Shown: positions 1 through 11,134, counted from the stretch's first letter. The stretch: 60,000 nucleotides of DNA from Clostridiaceae bacterium Marseille-Q4143 (GCA_018228645.1 CP073693.1:1135001-1195000); one strand, 5' to 3'. Numbers and translations: made by a program. Notes: generated by a model from the sequence alone, not told the origin.

Positions 1-2050
<2,050 letters not shown>

Positions 2051-2123
2051 AGGTTTAGGGTAAAGGTTTTGGAAAGAAAAAGTATTAACTGTATGCAGTT
2101 TTGAAGGCACATAGCTTTCATAC

Positions 2124-2197
2124 GGCCCGGTGGCTCAGCTGGTTAGAGCGCCGCCCTGTCACGGCGGAGGTCGTGGGTTCGAACCCCATCCGGGTCG
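2124..2197 (+). tRNA. tRNA-Asp (GTC)
   Basis: Full cloverleaf. The acceptor GGCCCGG pairs with CCGGGTC, the anticodon loop carries GTC, and the T arm reads GGTTCGAACCCC. The 3' CCA is not encoded. First of six tRNAs behind the rRNA, presumably co-transcribed with it. Confidence 0.97.
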
Positions 2198-2236
2198 TTG
2201 AAACACAAAAGTGTTTCTTTTAAAAATTTAATAAAT

Positions 2237-2309
2237 GGGATCTTAGCTCAGCTGGGAGAGCATCTGCCTTACAAGCAGAGGGTCATAGGTTCGAGCCCTA
2301 TAGGTCCCA
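2237..2309 (+). tRNA. tRNA-Val (TAC)
   Basis: The acceptor GGGATCT pairs with AGGTCCC. The anticodon loop CTTACAA sits in the stem TCTGC/GCAGA, giving anticodon TAC. Normal T arm; CCA not encoded. Confidence 0.96.
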
Positions 2310-2313
2310 TTAT

Positions 2314-2395
2314 GGATGGATTCCCGAGTGGCCAAAGGGGACAGACTGTAAATCTGCTGCAAATTGCTTCGGTGGTTCGAATCCACCTCCATCCA
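2314..2395 (+). tRNA. tRNA-Tyr (GTA)
   Basis: Type II tRNA with a long variable arm. The acceptor GGATGGA pairs with TCCATCC, and loop CTGTAAA between CAGA and TCTG gives anticodon GTA. Only four bases separate it from tRNA-Val. Confidence 0.96.
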
Positions 2396-2441
2396 TTTAG
2401 ATTAAGTAAGTTATCCACTTAATCCACAAATTTCATAATGT

Positions 2442-2515
<74 letters not shown>

Positions 2516-2539
2516 TTTGAGTAAGCCATTTACTCATAT

Positions 2540-2612
<73 letters not shown>

Positions 2613-2620
2613 TTTTATAT

Positions 2621-2693
2621 GGGATATTAGCTCAGTTGGTAGAGCACTTGACTTTTAATCAAGTTGTCCGGGGTTCGAATCCCCGATGTCTCA
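2621..2693 (+). tRNA. tRNA-Lys (TTT)
   Basis: The acceptor GGGATAT pairs with ATGTCTC. Loop CTTTTAA in the stem TTGA/TCAA gives anticodon TTT. Last tRNA of the array, 12 bases before the terminator hairpin. Confidence 0.96.
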
Positions 2694-2704
2694 CTAAGAG
2701 GAAA

Positions 2705-2739
2705 GCCGTTGATTAACAGATGTTGATCGACGGTTTTTT
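2705..2739 (+). terminator. Rho-independent terminator of the rRNA-tRNA operon
   Basis: Long stem (GCCGTTGATTAAC against GTTGATCGACGGT, with G-U wobbles) followed by six T. It sits right after tRNA-Lys and before the promoter of the next gene. Confidence 0.9.
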
Positions 2740-2773
2740 GTGTTACAGCTATTCTTAATAAAGATTTAATCAG

Positions 2774-2802
2774 GTGACAAACATGGTAAAATAGAGTAAA
2801 AT
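2774..2802 (+). promoter_or_regulatory. Candidate sigma-A promoter of the cytidylate-kinase-like gene
   Basis: GTGACA, then a 17-base spacer, then TAAAAT. Degenerate ten-base repeats (GTAAAATAGA twice, then ACTTAATAGA) run from the -10 region into the leader. A strong ribosome binding site (AAAGGAGG) follows at about 2821-2829. Confidence 0.5.
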
Positions 2803-2836
2803 AGAACTTAATAGAACTTAAAAAGGAGGTTCTGGC

Positions 2837-3451
2837 ATGCAGAAAAAGATTGTTACTATCAGCAGACAGTATGGAAGCGGTGGAAGATATATTGGAAAAA
2901 AACTTTCTGAGAAGCTGGGAATTCCCTGCTACGATGAAAAATTAATTGATATGGTAGCTAAAGAGAGCGGATTTGCACAGGATTTTGTGGCGGAGAAAGG
3001 TGAGAGAATGACAGGCAGTCTGTTATTTAACATCGCCAGCAGTCTTTCCTATGCGAACAATGTATTTTCCGGAAACGGTGTATCCCTGCAGGATGAGATT
3101 TACTTTATCCAGAATAAGATCATCAAAGATCTGGCAGGGAAGGGAAGCTGTGTGATCGTCGGAAGATGTGCAGATTATGTTTTAAGAGAGCGCGATGATG
3201 TACTAAACGTATTTATCCATGCAGACATGGCGAGTAAGATCAACAGAGCAGTTACGTATTTTGGAATCACGGAAGATCAGGCGCCGGCTCTTCTGAAGAA
3301 AAAGGATAAAGCCCGCAGTAATCATTATAAATACTATACAGATCAGGATTGGGGTATGGCTTCCAACTACGATCTGAGCCTGAACAGTGGTGCGCTCGGC
3401 ATTGATGGCTGTGTAGATGTGATTTTGAAGGCTTTGGAAGAAATTAAATAA
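2837..3451 (+). CDS. Cytidylate kinase-like family protein
   Basis: 204 residues with a good AGGAGG site before the ATG. The N-terminus (KIVTISRQYGSGG) carries the modified P-loop of the cytidylate-kinase-like family (AAK6 type), where SRQYGSGG replaces the classic GxxGxGK loop. A RADYVLRER-type stretch follows near residues 115-125. The family is common in Clostridia and its members are not proven CMP kinases, so substrate and role are open. It is one base from the following membrane protein and may be co-transcribed with the envelope-sugar cluster. Confidence 0.8.
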   Translation: MQKKIVTISRQYGSGGRYIGKKLSEKLGIPCYDEKLIDMVAKESGFAQDFVAEKGERMTGSLLFNIASSLSYANNVFSGNGVSLQDEIYFIQNKIIKDLAGKGSCVIVGRCADYVLRERDDVLNVFIHADMASKINRAVTYFGITEDQAPALLKKKDKARSNHYKYYTDQDWGMASNYDLSLNSGALGIDGCVDVILKALEEIK

Positions 3452-3452
3452 A

Positions 3453-5144
3453 ATGAATAAGAATAAAAGAATCTCCATATTATTTGCAGGCTTTCTGGGA
3501 CTTTTTTTCCTTATGTTTGCCTGGAGACAGTTTTATGGATTTAATAAAAATGATGAGATATTTTATATCAGTACGGTATACCGGTTTTTCCAGGGTGATG
3601 CCATGTTGGTGGATGAATGGAACAATGTACAGTTATTTGCATTTATCACATATCCGGTATATTGTCTGATCCGTCTGTTTCATCATTCCAATGAAGGCAT
3701 CGTCATTATCTTCAGGATAGCGTATCTGATCTGTCAGGCTGCAGCTGCGACATATTGTTATGTGCGGATGAAGAGATTTGGCTGGGTCAGAATTTTACCT
3801 GCATTGTTCTATTTCGTGACGACACCTTATAATATTAACAGTCTGTCTTATAATACGCTTGCCTTTGGCTTTGTACTGCTGGTGCTTGTGACGATGGCAT
3901 CGGTGGAAGACTGGAAGCCGATTCATGCATTTCTGTGCGGTATCTTTTCAGCAGGGGCTGTACTGGCAAACCCATATGCAGTGCTGTTATTTATCCTCTA
4001 TGGAGTTTTATGTGCAGTCAGTTTTTTCCGCTACAGGAAAAGACAGGAAGAGATGAATCCGCTTTTGTCCGTGAAGAGTTTTATTTTTATGGGGCTGGGC
4101 GCATTTGCAATCTTCGTATTATTTGTAATCTTTGTATTTTCCAGAGCGGGACTTTCTGAGATTCTGGAGAGTTTTTCCTACATTGTCATGGATACGGAGC
4201 GAAAAAAACCGTTTCTGGAAAAATTTGCAAAGTATTTTATCCGGATTCACCGGTATTATAAGGGACAGGTCTATGTGACGGCAGTGCTGCTGGCAGCATG
4301 GGTGCTGGACCGTAAAAAGAAAATCCCGGGATGGCTGTATCTGGTACTGGAAATGGTAGCGGCACTTCCGTACATTGTTTTATATGGATTTTTTGGTTAC
4401 AGTTCTGTTGTGGATGTTGTAGGCATTAATTACATTATGATTCCATTAAGTTTTGTGGGAATGATTGCTTATGTGACAGCGAAACAGAAGGACCGGAGAT
4501 TATTCTGGTGCTGGTATGTACCGGGACTGATCTATACACTGCTTGCACATTTTGCGACAGATACGGGAATCTTAACGGTATCCGCATCCTATATGATTCC
4601 ATCGGCAGCATCTATTTTGCTGACGTGGCAGGCAGTTTATCAGCAGAGCCGGGAGTCATGGAAGCGTAATCTGAGAAGTCTGTTTTATATATTTCTTGCA
4701 GTTCTGTTTCTGGCATGTATTTATCTTCGCATGGTTTATGTGTGGGGAGACGAGCACATGCCGTACCTCACAGCAAAACTGGAAGAAGGACCTCTGAAAG
4801 GTATTCATACATCACAGGAAAATGAAATCCTCTACCAGAATGTGCTGGATGATATGGAAGATCTTCAGCTTACGGAAGAGGACAGATTATTCGTAGTTGG
4901 AATTGCACCTTGGATGTATCTGAATACAGATGCAGAGTGCGCGGCATATTCTACATGGATGACGCAGGAGACAGATCCGCTGATTCCGCTTTATTATGAA
5001 CTTCATCCGGAGAAACTTCCGACTGTAATTTATTGTTACGGATATGATGAGAGCATGCTTGATACAGAGTTTGCGGTCTCATTTACAGAGCAGGGCTATG
5101 AGACCAGTATGATGAGACAGGGTCTGGTATTTAAATATCGTTGA
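3453..5144 (+). CDS. GT39/ArnT-like polytopic membrane glycosyltransferase (putative)
   Basis: 563 residues with about 10-12 hydrophobic segments in the first 430 and a soluble C-terminal tail of about 130 residues. The layout matches GT-C transferases: an acidic pair in the first external loop (NDEIFY near residues 31-36), many membrane helices, then an extracytoplasmic domain. GT-C enzymes move sugars from undecaprenyl-phosphate carriers to acceptors outside the membrane. It starts one base after the kinase-like gene. The neighbouring aminotransferase and paired SMR proteins suggest it transfers an amino sugar. Overall similarity was judged from architecture, so the transferase assignment is moderate and the substrate is inference. 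Confidence 0.6.
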   Translation: MNKNKRISILFAGFLGLFFLMFAWRQFYGFNKNDEIFYISTVYRFFQGDAMLVDEWNNVQLFAFITYPVYCLIRLFHHSNEGIVIIFRIAYLICQAAAATYCYVRMKRFGWVRILPALFYFVTTPYNINSLSYNTLAFGFVLLVLVTMASVEDWKPIHAFLCGIFSAGAVLANPYAVLLFILYGVLCAVSFFRYRKRQEEMNPLLSVKSFIFMGLGAFAIFVLFVIFVFSRAGLSEILESFSYIVMDTERKKPFLEKFAKYFIRIHRYYKGQVYVTAVLLAAWVLDRKKKIPGWLYLVLEMVAALPYIVLYGFFGYSSVVDVVGINYIMIPLSFVGMIAYVTAKQKDRRLFWCWYVPGLIYTLLAHFATDTGILTVSASYMIPSAASILLTWQAVYQQSRESWKRNLRSLFYIFLAVLFLACIYLRMVYVWGDEHMPYLTAKLEEGPLKGIHTSQENEILYQNVLDDMEDLQLTEEDRLFVVGIAPWMYLNTDAECAAYSTWMTQETDPLIPLYYELHPEKLPTVIYCYGYDESMLDTEFAVSFTEQGYETSMMRQGLVFKYR

Positions 5145-5166
5145 AAAGAAAGGAAATAAAAATAAA

Positions 5167-6300
5167 ATGATAGGTTTTAATGTACCTCCTTACATAGGAA
5201 CAGAAATGAAATATATTGAGGAAGCTGTAGCAAAAAATCATAAGATCTGCGGAGACGGACCTTTTACAAAACGTTGTAATGCATGGCTGGAGAAGAAAAC
5301 AGGAACGGCAAAAGCGCTGCTGACCACCTCCTGTACCCATGCCACAGAGATGGCAGCACTGCTGGCGGATATTAAAGAAGGTGACGAGATCATTATGCCG
5401 TCCTATACCTTTGTATCGACGGCAGATGCCTTTGTATTAAGAGGTGCTGTTCCTGTGTTTGTGGATATCCGTCCGGATACCATGAATATTGATGAGACAA
5501 AGATCGAGGAAGCTATTACAGAGAAGACAAAGGCTATTGTTCCGGTTCATTATGCAGGTGTTTCCTGTGAGATGGATAAGATTATGGAATTGGCGGAGAA
5601 ATACCATCTGACAGTGATCGAGGATGCTGCACAGGGGATTATGAGTACCTATAAAGGCAGAGCGCTGGGAACGATCGGTGATTATGGATGCTTCTCCTTC
5701 CATGAGACGAAGAATTACAGTATGGGAGAGGGCGGAGCTCTTCTGATCCGTGATCCGAAGAATGTAGAGCGTGCGGAGATTATCCGGGAAAAGGGAACGA
5801 ACCGTGCGAAATTTTTCCGCGGACAGATTGATAAATATACCTGGGTGGATGCGGGATCTTCCTATCTGCCGGGGGATATGAATGCAGCCTATCTGATGGC
5901 GCAGCTGGACGCAGCAGATGTGATCTTTGAGGACCGCATGCGCAGCTGGAATCTTTATAAAGAATTGCTGACACCGCTGGCAGAAGAGGAAAAAGTGGAG
6001 CTTCCGCATATTCCGGAAGGATGTACCCATAATGCCCATATGTTCTATATGAAGGCAAAAAATCTGGAAGAGCGTACAAAACTGATTGATTATCTGAAAG
6101 AGAACGGTGTACAGGCGGTATTCCACTATATTCCGCTTCATACTGCTCCGGCAGGACAGAGATTTGGACGTTTTCACGGAGAGGATGTCTATACGACAAA
6201 AGAGAGCGAACGGCTGATGCGTCTTCCTATGTATTATGGACTGAAGAAAGAAGAAGTCCGCTATGTAGCTTCCAAAATCATTGAATTTTACAGCAGGTAA
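5167..6300 (+). CDS. wecE: dTDP-4-amino-4,6-dideoxygalactose transaminase (WecE/RffA type)
   Basis: 377 residues, the usual length of WecE. It is a PLP-dependent DegT/DnrJ/EryC1 aminotransferase that converts a dTDP-4-keto-6-deoxy sugar to the 4-amino sugar. Very close to the enterobacterial enzyme by eye: GDGPFTKRC near 29, MPSYTFVSTA near 77, PDTMNIDE near 103, EDAAQG near 152 (D153 contacts the PLP nitrogen), and SFHETKNY with Schiff-base lysine K182. It sits between the GT39-like protein and an ATP-grasp protein. Genes making the dTDP-keto sugar (rmlA, rmlB) are not in the window. Confidence 0.9.
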   Translation: MIGFNVPPYIGTEMKYIEEAVAKNHKICGDGPFTKRCNAWLEKKTGTAKALLTTSCTHATEMAALLADIKEGDEIIMPSYTFVSTADAFVLRGAVPVFVDIRPDTMNIDETKIEEAITEKTKAIVPVHYAGVSCEMDKIMELAEKYHLTVIEDAAQGIMSTYKGRALGTIGDYGCFSFHETKNYSMGEGGALLIRDPKNVERAEIIREKGTNRAKFFRGQIDKYTWVDAGSSYLPGDMNAAYLMAQLDAADVIFEDRMRSWNLYKELLTPLAEEEKVELPHIPEGCTHNAHMFYMKAKNLEERTKLIDYLKENGVQAVFHYIPLHTAPAGQRFGRFHGEDVYTTKESERLMRLPMYYGLKKEEVRYVASKIIEFYSR

Positions 6301-6315
6301 GCTGAGAGGAATATT

Positions 6316-7443
6316 ATGAAGAAAATTGTGATTATCGGAGCAAATGATTTTCAGAATCAGCTGATCCTGAAGGCAAAAGAAATGAGATTTGAGACCCATG
6401 TATTTGCGTGGCAGGATGGTTCCATCGGCGAGAAAACTGCAGATTATTTTTATCCGATCAGCATTGTGGAGACTGATGCGATTCTGGAAAAATGTCGGGA
6501 GATTCAGCCGGATGCGGTGACAACCATTGCTTCTGACCTAGCGAATATTACGGTCAGCAAGGTAGCAGCAGGTCTGGGACTTCCGGGCAATACACCGGAG
6601 TGTATCGAGATCTCCACCAATAAATATGCCATGCGGTCAGCCTTTAAAAAAGCGGGGCTTCCGACACCGGCATTTTATAAAGTCGATCATGTGACAGACG
6701 AACTCTATCAGATGCAGCTTCCAATTATTGTAAAACCGACAGATCGTTCCGGAAGCCGCGCTATCACCAAGATTACAGATTTCAAAGATCTTCCGGAGGC
6801 AGTGCGCCAGGCGGTAGGGCAGTCGTTTGAAAAGAAGGCGATTGTGGAAGAATATATAGAGGGAAATGAGTACAGTTATGAGACCATTTCTTATCGTGGA
6901 AAGCATACGAATCTGGCAGTGACTAAAAAATATACGACCGGTGCACCGCATTTTATAGAGACCGGACACTGCGAACCCAGTGACTTATCGGAAGAAATGC
7001 TTCAGAAGGTGCAGAAGACCATGTATGCGGCGCTTGATGCACTTCAGATCACAGACGGTGCTTCGCATGGCGAATTCAAGATCACACCGGACGGAGAGGT
7101 GCGGATCATAGAGATCGGTTCCCGCATGGGAGGAGACTGTATCGGTTCTGACCTGGTACCACTGTCTACCGGTTATGATTTTATGGAAATGGTCATCGAT
7201 GTGGCATGTGGAAAAGAGCCGCGGATTGTGCCAAAATCAGCACCCAAAGAGGCGCGCATTCATTTTCTGTTTACACTGGATGATGTGGAGAAGATGAAGC
7301 AGTATGAAAAAGAACATCCGGAAGAAATCTACCGGATCAGTGAGCTGGAATTGGAAAATGCAGGCCATGTGTCAGACAGTTCCTCCAGAATCGGTTATTA
7401 TATCACGGTAAAAGATCAAAGGGAGGAAAACAGCATCTTATGA
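6316..7443 (+). CDS. ATP-grasp domain protein (carboxylate-amine ligase-like)
   Basis: 375 residues. An N-terminal Rossmann-like domain (KIVIIGANDFQ) is followed by an ATP-grasp fold: PIIVKPTDRSGSRA near 135-148 (ATP-binding lysine and glycine-rich loop), VEEYIEGNEYS near 177-187, and GEFKITPDGEVRIIEIGSRMGGD near 253-275 with metal-binding E and N/R positions. ATP-grasp ligases join a carboxylate to an amine through an acyl phosphate. Placed beside an amino-sugar transaminase, it could acylate the 4-amino group with an amino acid or organic acid; that is inference. Its stop overlaps the next start by four bases (TTATGA region), indicating translational coupling. Confidence 0.8.
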   Translation: MKKIVIIGANDFQNQLILKAKEMRFETHVFAWQDGSIGEKTADYFYPISIVETDAILEKCREIQPDAVTTIASDLANITVSKVAAGLGLPGNTPECIEISTNKYAMRSAFKKAGLPTPAFYKVDHVTDELYQMQLPIIVKPTDRSGSRAITKITDFKDLPEAVRQAVGQSFEKKAIVEEYIEGNEYSYETISYRGKHTNLAVTKKYTTGAPHFIETGHCEPSDLSEEMLQKVQKTMYAALDALQITDGASHGEFKITPDGEVRIIEIGSRMGGDCIGSDLVPLSTGYDFMEMVIDVACGKEPRIVPKSAPKEARIHFLFTLDDVEKMKQYEKEHPEEIYRISELELENAGHVSDSSSRIGYYITVKDQREENSIL

Positions 7444-7781
7444 CAAAGGCAAAGATTCTCATTTTGCTGTCCCTGTCGCTGGTGATTCAGAGTTTAAGCT
7501 CCGTATTTATCAAATTTGCGGGGCAGTATGAAACTCTGTCCAGGGAGTTTATCATTTTCTATGTGCTGGCGATCGGATGTCTTGGCATCTATGCGATCAT
7601 GTGGCAGTTTCTGCTGGAACTGATACCTCTGACCACGGCCTATCTGAGAAAAGGCATTCTGTATATCCTGATTCTGTTCTGGTCCGTGCTGTTATTCAAG
7701 GAGCATGTGACAGTGAACAATATTATCGGAAGCATTATTATTATAGCGGGGATCAGTCTTCATGGAATGGATGAACATTAG
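7440..7781 (+). CDS. Small EamA/SMR-like membrane protein, first subunit (ArnE-like)
   Basis: 113 residues with four predicted transmembrane helices, the size and spacing of half-size EamA/SMR proteins. The C-terminal helix pair includes LRKGILYILILFWSVLLFKE, resembling the last two helices of SMR carriers. It overlaps its partner at 7762 by 20 bases. Paired small proteins of this kind (ArnE/ArnF) flip undecaprenyl-phosphate-linked amino sugars in proteobacteria. The same role here is inferred from the neighbours. Confidence 0.7.
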   Translation: MTKAKILILLSLSLVIQSLSSVFIKFAGQYETLSREFIIFYVLAIGCLGIYAIMWQFLLELIPLTTAYLRKGILYILILFWSVLLFKEHVTVNNIIGSIIIIAGISLHGMDEH

Positions 7782-8106
7782 TTATGTACTGGCGTTTCTG
7801 GCGGTCTTTGTGGCATCGGTGTCACAGATTCTCCTGAAACAGTCAGCGGAGATCGAACATAAAAATATTTTATTTAAATTTCTGAACTGGAGAGTGATTC
7901 TCGGATATGGGCTTCTGTTCGGAACTACGGTGATCAATGTATTTGCATACCGCGGGGTAGAATTGAAGGTGACTCCCATGATCGAATCCACAGGTATTAT
8001 CTGGGTCACGATTCTGGCAGTCTTCTTTCTTGGAGAACGTCCGACGAAGCGTGGACTATTGTCCATCGCGGTAACAGTTCTTGGAATTATTGTTTTTTCT
8101 TTATAA
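7762..8106 (+). CDS. Small EamA/SMR-like membrane protein, second subunit (ArnF-like)
   Basis: 114 residues and four predicted helices. SQILLKQSAE near residue 21 and ESTGIIWVTILAVFFLGERPT near 75-95 match the conserved helix 1 and helix 3-4 patterns of SMR/EamA half-transporters. It probably forms a heterodimer with the protein encoded just upstream. Its stop codon abuts the next start (TAAATG), so it lies in one transcript with the decarboxylase gene. Confidence 0.7.
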   Translation: MEWMNISYVLAFLAVFVASVSQILLKQSAEIEHKNILFKFLNWRVILGYGLLFGTTVINVFAYRGVELKVTPMIESTGIIWVTILAVFFLGERPTKRGLLSIAVTVLGIIVFSL

Positions 8107-9531
8107 ATGAACATGAGTGAATTATTAAAAAAACTGGAAACATATGCGGATTCCGATTATCTTCCCATGCATATGCCGGGACACAAGCGGCGCATGGGGG
8201 ATCTTGGAAATCCGTTTTTTATTGATGTTACGGAGATCGATGGATTTGACGATCTGCATCATGCGGAAGGGATTCTGAAACAGGCGGAAGAACGGGCAGC
8301 AGAGCTGTATGGTTCGGAGGAAACCCATTATCTGGTCAACGGAAGCACCAGCGGAATTCTTGCCGCAATCTCCGGCTGTACGGCAGCAGGCGGAACGGTT
8401 CTGCTTGCAAGAAACAGCCATAAATCGGCCTATCATGCAGTGCTTCTGAGAGGTCTTCATGTCCACTATATTTATCCACAACCGGCAGGCAAAATGGGGA
8501 TAAATGGTCCTGTAACAGCAGAAAATGTGGACAGGCTTCTGGAAGAACATCCGGAAACAAAGATGGTATATATTACGTCGCCAACCTATGACGGTGTGGT
8601 CTCTGATGTGGAGCAGATTGCGGAAGTGGTTCACAGAAGAAAGCTTCCACTCATAGTAGATGAGGCTCACGGTGCGCATTTTCCGTTTTCAGAGCAGTTT
8701 CCAAAAGATTCTGTGAGCTGCGGGGCGGATGTGGTGATCCACAGCGTCCATAAGACACTTCCAAGTCTGACGCAGACGGCACTGATTCATCTGAATGGTG
8801 ATCTGATCAACCGGGAGAAGATCCGGTATTTTCTGGGTGTCTATCAGTCCAGCAGTCCGTCCTACGTCATGATGGCGGGAATCGACCAGTGTATGGAATG
8901 GGTTTCTTCTCATAGAAAAGAATTTGATTCCTTCGCACAGCGTCTGCAGGAGGTGCGTGCAGAACTTCGGAAGCTTCAGGCACTGGAGCTTCTGGAGGTA
9001 CCGGGGATAGATCCGTCCAAGATCCTGCTGTCCGGCAGACGTTACGGTGTTACCGGAAATGAACTTTCTGATATGCTGAGAGAGGACTTTCACATCGAAC
9101 TGGAGATGGCATGCGGGGAGTATGCATGTGCGCTTACTTCCGTGGCAGACCGACAGGAGGATCTCAGGAGACTGTTGGAAGCCTGCAGAAAACTGGATGA
9201 AAAGATTCTAAGAGAAAGAAATCAGGTGCCTGAAAAGCAGTATGGAACAGATACCGTTCTGAAGACAAGACATGCAGGCACGATACAGGAAACGTTTGAG
9301 CAGCCGTCCTTCTGGTGTGACCTGAAAGCATCCGATGGAAAAGTGAGCAGCGGATTCGTCATCCCCTATCCACCGGGTATTCCGCTTCTGGTGCCAGGAG
9401 AGGAAGTAACAGAAGAAATCCGTGACCGGATTCTTCGGTATGTGCAGGACGGGCTGACCGTATACGGCTGTGAAAATCAAAAAATAAAAGTAGTAGGAAA
9501 ACAGGAAACATGGGAAAAATATTTTGTCTGA
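8107..9531 (+). CDS. Orn/Lys/Arg decarboxylase family protein (YaaO-like)
   Basis: 474 residues, fold type I PLP enzyme of the short Firmicutes branch. MPGHKRR near 23-29 is the family signature, VDEAHGAHF near 184-192 holds the PLP-binding Asp and His, and HSVHKTLPSLTQ near 212-223 carries the Schiff-base lysine K216. The C-terminal domain contains the PYPPGIP motif near 419. It would decarboxylate a basic amino acid to a polyamine precursor; which one cannot be read from sequence. In Bacillus the equivalent yaaO also heads the tmk-holB-yaaT block. The downstream gene starts 22 bases before this stop. Confidence 0.85.
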   Translation: MNMSELLKKLETYADSDYLPMHMPGHKRRMGDLGNPFFIDVTEIDGFDDLHHAEGILKQAEERAAELYGSEETHYLVNGSTSGILAAISGCTAAGGTVLLARNSHKSAYHAVLLRGLHVHYIYPQPAGKMGINGPVTAENVDRLLEEHPETKMVYITSPTYDGVVSDVEQIAEVVHRRKLPLIVDEAHGAHFPFSEQFPKDSVSCGADVVIHSVHKTLPSLTQTALIHLNGDLINREKIRYFLGVYQSSSPSYVMMAGIDQCMEWVSSHRKEFDSFAQRLQEVRAELRKLQALELLEVPGIDPSKILLSGRRYGVTGNELSDMLREDFHIELEMACGEYACALTSVADRQEDLRRLLEACRKLDEKILRERNQVPEKQYGTDTVLKTRHAGTIQETFEQPSFWCDLKASDGKVSSGFVIPYPPGIPLLVPGEEVTEEIRDRILRYVQDGLTVYGCENQKIKVVGKQETWEKYFV

Positions 9532-10097
9532 TGGGAAAAAGTTCCACAGGAAAAGATACCATTTATAAAAGGCTTCTGGAGGATCAGGAGCTGGGATTAC
9601 AAAGAATCGTCCCCTATACGACCCGTCCCATCCGGGAAGGTGAGCAGGAGGGAGTTGAATATCATTTTGTCAGCGAAGAGACACTGCAGTGTCTGGAACA
9701 GGAAGGCCGCGTGGTGGAACTTCGGGCTTATGATACCGTCTGTGGAGTCTGGAAATATTTTACGGTGTGCGATGAGCACATGAATCTGGAAAAAGAATCC
9801 TATGCGGTTATCGGTACGCTGGAGTCCTGGAATGCTATGAAACGGTATTTTGGAGATCAGGTGATGGTTCCGGTCTATGTGGAAGTGGAAGACGGGGAAA
9901 GACTCTCACGTGCGCTGGTGAGAGAGCGGCAGCAGGCAACGCCCCGTTATACGGAATTGTGCAGAAGATTCCTGGCGGACACAGAAGATTTCTCAGAGGA
10001 ACATCTGAAGGAAGCAGGGATTGAGATGCGGTTTCAAAATGATGCTCTCGATGCCTGTATTTCCCGCATAAAACTTTTCATTCAAAAATACTTATGA
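9510..10097 (+). CDS. Guanylate kinase-like protein
   Basis: 195 residues, near the usual Gmk length. P-loop GKSSTGKDT near 9-17, then YTTRPIREGEQEGVEYHFVS near 36-55, which matches the GMP-binding TTRxxRxGExxGxxYxF segment. The later GMP-binding loop is altered (VCGVWKYFTV where canonical enzymes have a GNxYGT-type sequence). It occupies the place held by thymidylate kinase in the Bacillus yaaO-tmk-holB block. It may be a second or diverged guanylate kinase; a main gmk would be expected elsewhere. It overlaps the decarboxylase gene by 22 bases. Confidence 0.75.
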   Translation: MGKIFCLMGKSSTGKDTIYKRLLEDQELGLQRIVPYTTRPIREGEQEGVEYHFVSEETLQCLEQEGRVVELRAYDTVCGVWKYFTVCDEHMNLEKESYAVIGTLESWNAMKRYFGDQVMVPVYVEVEDGERLSRALVRERQQATPRYTELCRRFLADTEDFSEEHLKEAGIEMRFQNDALDACISRIKLFIQKYL

Positions 10098-10142
10098 TAT
10101 AATGTGATTTAATAGCGAGCACATTATGAAGGGGGTGGCAGT

Positions 10143-11132
10143 ATGGCCGGATTTGCAGATGTACTGGGACATGAGCAGACAATTGCGCATATGAAAAAAG
10201 CGATAGAACTCGGCAAGGTGTCCCATGCCTATATCATCAATGGAGAGAAAGGTTCCGGAAAGAAACTTCTGGCTGGGATTTTTGCTCAGACACTTCAGTG
10301 TCAGGAAAAGGGAACGGAGCCATGTATGCACTGTCAGTCATGCCTTCAGGCGCAGTCCATGAATCAGCCGGATATTATCAGGGTGACCCATGAGAAGCCG
10401 AACACTATCAGTGTAGAAGATATCAGAGGACAGTTAAATGGAGACATACAGATCAAACCCTACAGCAGTCCCTACAAGATCTATATTGTGGATGAAGCGG
10501 AGAAACTGTCGCCACAGGCGCAGAATGCCCTTTTGAAGACCATAGAGGAGCCGCCTGCCTATGCAGTGATCCTGCTTCTGACGGCCAATACAGGTATGCT
10601 CCTGCCGACGATTCTGTCCAGATGTGTGGTGCTGGACCTCAAGCCGGTACCGTCTGAAAAGATTAAAAAATACCTGATGGAAGAACTGGAACTTCCTGAT
10701 TATAAGGCGGATGTCTGCACGGCATTTGCCCAGGGAAATGTGGGAAAAGCGAAGAGACTGGCATTATCCGACAGCTTTTCCGAGATGATGGAGCATGCGA
10801 TTCATCTTGTCAAATATATTTCTGAGATGGACGTCAGTGACCTCACGGAAGATTTAAAGAAGATTGGCACCTATAAGATAGATATCAACGATTATCTGGA
10901 CCTTCTGATGGTATGGTACCGGGATGTACTTATGTTTAAAGCAACACAGGATGCAGATCTGCTGATTTTCAAAGAAGAACTCGGAGCAATCCGGGACAAG
11001 GCAAAGAACAGTTCCTATGAGGGACTGGAATGTATACTGAAAGCATTGGACAAGGCGAAGATCCGTCTGAATGCCAATGTAAATTTTGATATGGTGATGG
11101 AGCTTCTGCTTCTGACCATGAAGGAGAATTAA
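10143..11132 (+). CDS. holB: DNA polymerase III subunit delta'
   Basis: 329 residues, clamp-loader subunit. The N-terminal AAA+ fold begins with DVLGHEQTIAHMKKAI and P-loop GEKGSGKK near 34-41. A four-cysteine zinc knuckle follows near 53-65 (CQEKGTEPCMHCQSC). VDEAEKLSPQAQNALLKTIEEPP near 117-140 includes Walker B and sensor I surroundings, and LPTILSRC near 154 is the SRC motif. A GGGGG-rich ribosome binding site precedes the ATG. It is followed after two bases by ricT, the conserved order. Confidence 0.93.
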   Translation: MAGFADVLGHEQTIAHMKKAIELGKVSHAYIINGEKGSGKKLLAGIFAQTLQCQEKGTEPCMHCQSCLQAQSMNQPDIIRVTHEKPNTISVEDIRGQLNGDIQIKPYSSPYKIYIVDEAEKLSPQAQNALLKTIEEPPAYAVILLLTANTGMLLPTILSRCVVLDLKPVPSEKIKKYLMEELELPDYKADVCTAFAQGNVGKAKRLALSDSFSEMMEHAIHLVKYISEMDVSDLTEDLKKIGTYKIDINDYLDLLMVWYRDVLMFKATQDADLLIFKEELGAIRDKAKNSSYEGLECILKALDKAKIRLNANVNFDMVMELLLLTMKEN

Positions 11133-11134
11133 GA

